Positions 6,046 through 7,627 of a stretch of 7,627 nucleotides of DNA are shown here, one piece after another; the first letter of the stretch is position 1; each line of letters opens with the position of its first letter. Below the pieces are notes generated by a model. It worked only from the letters and a program-made list of their open reading frames with translations, did no database searches and was not told the DNA's origin. The translations under genes were made by a program, and so were the position numbers. The stretch covers positions 1 to 7,627 of the forward strand of contig CAAGAO010000031.1 of the NCBI GenBank assembly GCA_900767835.1. The letters run 5' to 3'. The stretch is from Clostridia bacterium (GTDB taxonomy: Bacteria; Bacillota; Clostridia; Christensenellales; UBA1242).

Positions 6046-7290
6046 ATGGATATAAAAAACATTATTGAGAAAAAATCTTTAGGGAAAGAACTATCAAAAC
6101 AAGAAATTGAATATTTTGTAAATGGTTACACCAAAGGAGAAATTGCGGACTATCAAGCAAGTGCTCTTTTAATGGCTATTAAAATTTTAGGTATGAGCGA
6201 AAAGGAAACTTTCTATTTGACTGATGCAATGCTTCACTCTGGCGAAATTATGGACTTAAGCGACCTTGGTACAACCGTAGATAAGCATTCAACTGGCGGT
6301 ATTAGTGATACAACATCAATCGCTCTTGTGCCAATTTGTGCATCTTGTGGTGTTAAAATGCTAAAACTAAGCGGTAGGGGACTTGGCTTTACTGGTGGAA
6401 CAATTGACAAACTAGAAGCCTTCACAGGTTTTGATGTCGGCATATCTATGGAAAAAGCAAAAGAACTTGTCAAAAAGAATGGCGCGTGCATAATCTCCGC
6501 AACAAAAAATTTAGCACCAGCCGATAAAAAAATATATGCACTTCGTGATACAACGGCAACAGTTGCAAGTTTGCCACTAATTGCATCTAGCATAATGAGT
6601 AAAAAACTTGCAAGCGGAGCAGATGTTATTGTTCTTGATGTAAAATACGGCAATGGTGCGTTTATGAAAACTAAAAAAGACGCAGTCGCTCTTGCTAAAT
6701 TGATGGTCAAAATTGGCGAAAACGCGGGCAAAAAAATGGACTATGTTGTTGACGATATGAACGAACCTTTAGGCTATAACATAGGCAACCGCCTAGAAGC
6801 GTATGAAGCGGTTGAACTTTTAAACGGCAAAACTGGAAAGTTAAAAGATGTCACTTTAGACCTTAGTGCAAAATGTATTAGTCTAGGGCTTAATATCTCT
6901 TACAAAGAGGCGTATAAAAAAGCAAAAGAATCAATCGATAATAAAAGCGCACTTAAAAAATTAAAAGATATGGTAAAAGACCAAGGCGGAGAAACCAACT
7001 TGTTTAGAGGTCTTGGCATAAAACCAACTCTTGTTGTAAAAGCAAAAAAATCTGGAATTCTTAAAAATATAGACTGTGCCACATTAGGTATTTTAGTTGG
7101 CGAAATGGGTGCAACTCGCCAAAAAATCACCGACAATATAGATTATAATGTTGGTATTAAAACATTCCATAAACTTGGAGAACAAATTAAACAAGGCGAC
7201 ATCATTTTTGAAATATTCGCAAAAGATAAAACTCAAGCCAAAGAATTTGCACCTAAATTTGAACATTGCTATAAAATTACAAATAACTAA
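6046..7290 (+). CDS. pdp: pyrimidine-nucleoside (thymidine/uridine) phosphorylase
   Basis: This cytosolic salvage enzyme reversibly splits pyrimidine nucleosides with phosphate to the free base and (deoxy)ribose 1-phosphate. The 414 residues are slightly short of the roughly 430-440 usual for Pdp/DeoA. Visible are the N-terminal helical domain (FVNGYTKGEIADYQASALLMAI, read in two parts at 24-45) and the phosphate/substrate motif KHSTGG at 80-85 with the catalytic-type His81. The family signature SGRGLGFTGGTIDKLE lies at 109-124. ALRDTTATV carries R167, and IASSIMSKK carries S182 and K186, matching the spacing of the base-binding Arg/Ser/Lys of E. coli DeoA. GAFMK at 204-208 and a C-terminal lipoyl-like domain (about 330-402) follow. 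Phe115 replaces the His usual in GLGHTGGT, and Ser87 replaces Gly in GGVGD; both are differences to test rather than signs of inactivity. It resembles the Bacillus Pdp form (ADKKIYALRD, SIMSKK) more than DeoA, which suggests broad uridine/thymidine use. It stands alone, with its own promoter and terminator, rather than in a deo operon. Confidence 0.94.
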   Translation: MDIKNIIEKKSLGKELSKQEIEYFVNGYTKGEIADYQASALLMAIKILGMSEKETFYLTDAMLHSGEIMDLSDLGTTVDKHSTGGISDTTSIALVPICASCGVKMLKLSGRGLGFTGGTIDKLEAFTGFDVGISMEKAKELVKKNGACIISATKNLAPADKKIYALRDTTATVASLPLIASSIMSKKLASGADVIVLDVKYGNGAFMKTKKDAVALAKLMVKIGENAGKKMDYVVDDMNEPLGYNIGNRLEAYEAVELLNGKTGKLKDVTLDLSAKCISLGLNISYKEAYKKAKESIDNKSALKKLKDMVKDQGGETNLFRGLGIKPTLVVKAKKSGILKNIDCATLGILVGEMGATRQKITDNIDYNVGIKTFHKLGEQIKQGDIIFEIFAKDKTQAKEFAPKFEHCYKITNN

Positions 7291-7291
7291 T

Positions 7292-7323
7292 AAAAAACTT
7301 GCATTTTTTAATGCAAGTTTTTT
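7292..7323 (+). terminator. intrinsic terminator after the nucleoside phosphorylase gene
   Basis: AAAAAACTTGCAT (7292-7304) pairs perfectly over 13 bp with ATGCAAGTTTTTT (7311-7323) around TTTTTA. It begins one base after the stop codon. The T run follows the GC-containing core, and the A run on the left gives the same form on the opposite strand, so it could act in both directions. Confidence 0.88.
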
Positions 7324-7364
7324 GATTTGACTATTTTTGCTTGCTACAAATTTGTAACTAAAAT

Positions 7365-7453
7365 AAACTATAGGAAGTAAAATTTTGATAAAATCAAAAT
7401 TTTGAAATTGTTTGCACAATTTCGTTTGATAAATCAAACACTTCCAATAGTTT
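7365..7453. repeat. cloverleaf-like structured element (four-way junction)
   Basis: A closing stem is formed by AAACTAT (7365-7371) with ATAGTTT (7447-7453) and GGAAGT (7373-7378) with ACTTCC (7440-7445), interrupted only by one A-A mismatch (7372/7446). Inside it three hairpins abut with no unpaired bases between them. The first is an 11-bp stem, AAAATTTTGAT/ATCAAAATTTT (7379-7403). The second is an 8-bp stem, GAAATTGT/ACAATTTC (7404-7423). The third is a 6-7-bp stem, GTTTGAT/ATCAAAC (7424-7439). It can be drawn equally on either strand. It is not a tRNA: there is no T-loop GTTC, acceptor tail or anticodon-arm geometry. Likely classes are a palindromic dispersed repeat or MITE-like element, or an untranslated structured RNA. 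Confidence 0.7.
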
Positions 7454-7531
7454 GTTAGGCATCGTCACGAAAACTCAAATGCCAATGTTTCACATTGTCG
7501 CTTGGTTTGTCGCTCCTCGTAATAAACTATT
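7446..7531. repeat. second hairpin module competing with the cloverleaf stem
   Basis: AATAGTTTGTTA (7446-7457) pairs over 12 positions, with one G-T, with TAATAAACTATT (7520-7531). Its first eight bases are the strand that closes the preceding junction, so the two folds exclude each other. Inside lie GGCAT/ATGCC (7458-7462, 7479-7483) and CAATGT/ACATTG (7483-7488, 7492-7497), which overlap by one base. Repeated AAACTAT motifs at 7365 and 7524 flank the whole 7365-7538 block. Confidence 0.5.
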
Positions 7532-7627
7532 CAATAGGTTAATTTTTTAACAAGATATAATATTAACTATGTGATGTTTCTTTGTTTATTTCATTCACAA
7601 ATCAATTTGCTAAACGCAAATCCGTTA

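Larger units (their letters stand above)
7324..7627. other. gene-free right end, dense in inverted repeats
   Basis: No gene is seen in these 304 bases. They contain the palindrome TACAAATTTGTA (7345-7356), the four-way-junction element at 7365-7453, the overlapping second module to 7531, GTTAA/TTAAC (7538-7551) and ATTTGC/GCAAAT (7605-7621). The octamer TTGTCGCT occurs twice, 12 bases apart (7495-7502, 7507-7514). A perfect TATAAT at 7556-7561 lacks a matching -35 and is not called as a promoter. The look is that of a dispersed intergenic repeat or a structured RNA, not of a decayed gene. Confidence 0.6.

Noticed and set aside
6234..6731. Minus-strand frame of 165 codons within pdp
   Set aside because: It is the mirror of conserved pdp coding sequence, without a ribosome site or recognisable domain.
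7093..7437. Minus-strand frame of 114 codons at the right end
   Set aside because: It overlaps the pdp 3' end, crosses the terminator and starts inside the cloverleaf repeat; the translation is low-complexity.
7365..7453. tRNA or tRNA-like gene from the cloverleaf shape
   Set aside because: Arm lengths are wrong, there is no T-loop or D-loop consensus, no anticodon-arm geometry, and no extra nucleotides between arms.
7454..7460. GTTAGGC, matching the R' core of an integron attC site
   Set aside because: No matching RYYYAAC core is found at a suitable distance, there is no integrase, and the bases are better explained as part of the inverted repeat with 7520-7531.
7556..7561. Perfect TATAAT near the right end
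   Set aside because: No -35 is found at 16-18 bases upstream and no gene starts before the window ends.

Overview
The window is AT-rich DNA in which every complete gene lies on the + strand and every one of the six coding regions ends in TAA. Tryptophan is read from TGG and the frames stay open under the standard bacterial code, so the UGA-Trp code of Mollicutes is not indicated. Purine-rich Shine-Dalgarno sites, sigma70-type promoters, U-tract terminators, the mnmG-rsmG pair and a DUF6273-type protein together suggest a low-GC Bacillota (uncultured Clostridia or Bacilli). This is an inference from content, not a taxonomic call.

Layout. (1) 1-1128: the 3' part of a gene for a large, probably surface or secreted DUF6273-like protein; its start lies outside the window. 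(2) 1129-1616: a 488-base non-coding stretch with two small hairpins, two related terminator-like hairpins in tandem, and a good promoter for the next gene. (3) 1617-4195: mnmG and rsmG, overlapping by one base. Both act on the translation apparatus: MnmG helps modify U34 of tRNA wobble positions and RsmG methylates 16S rRNA. The usual neighbours mnmE and parA/parB/noc are absent. (4) 4401-5135: a CPBP-family intramembrane protease-like protein. (5) 5185-6006: an extremely AT-rich orphan gene of 273 codons whose only plausible ATG lies inside a 21-bp hairpin followed by eight T residues. (6) 6046-7290: a pyrimidine-nucleoside phosphorylase gene with its own near-consensus promoter and a strong terminator. 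(7) 7324-7627: no gene, but a dense set of nested inverted repeats that folds on paper into a four-way junction (three abutting hairpins closed by a 13-pair stem with one mismatch), followed by a second module that competes for one strand of the closing stem.

Functionally this is mostly housekeeping (tRNA and rRNA modification, nucleoside salvage) interspersed with lineage-specific genes and structured intergenic elements. No phage, transposase, CRISPR or toxin-antitoxin genes are visible. The parts most worth a second look are the structured repeat at 7365-7538, the start-codon-sequestering hairpin at 5155-5199 with its orphan gene, and the duplicated terminator hairpins at 1347-1492.
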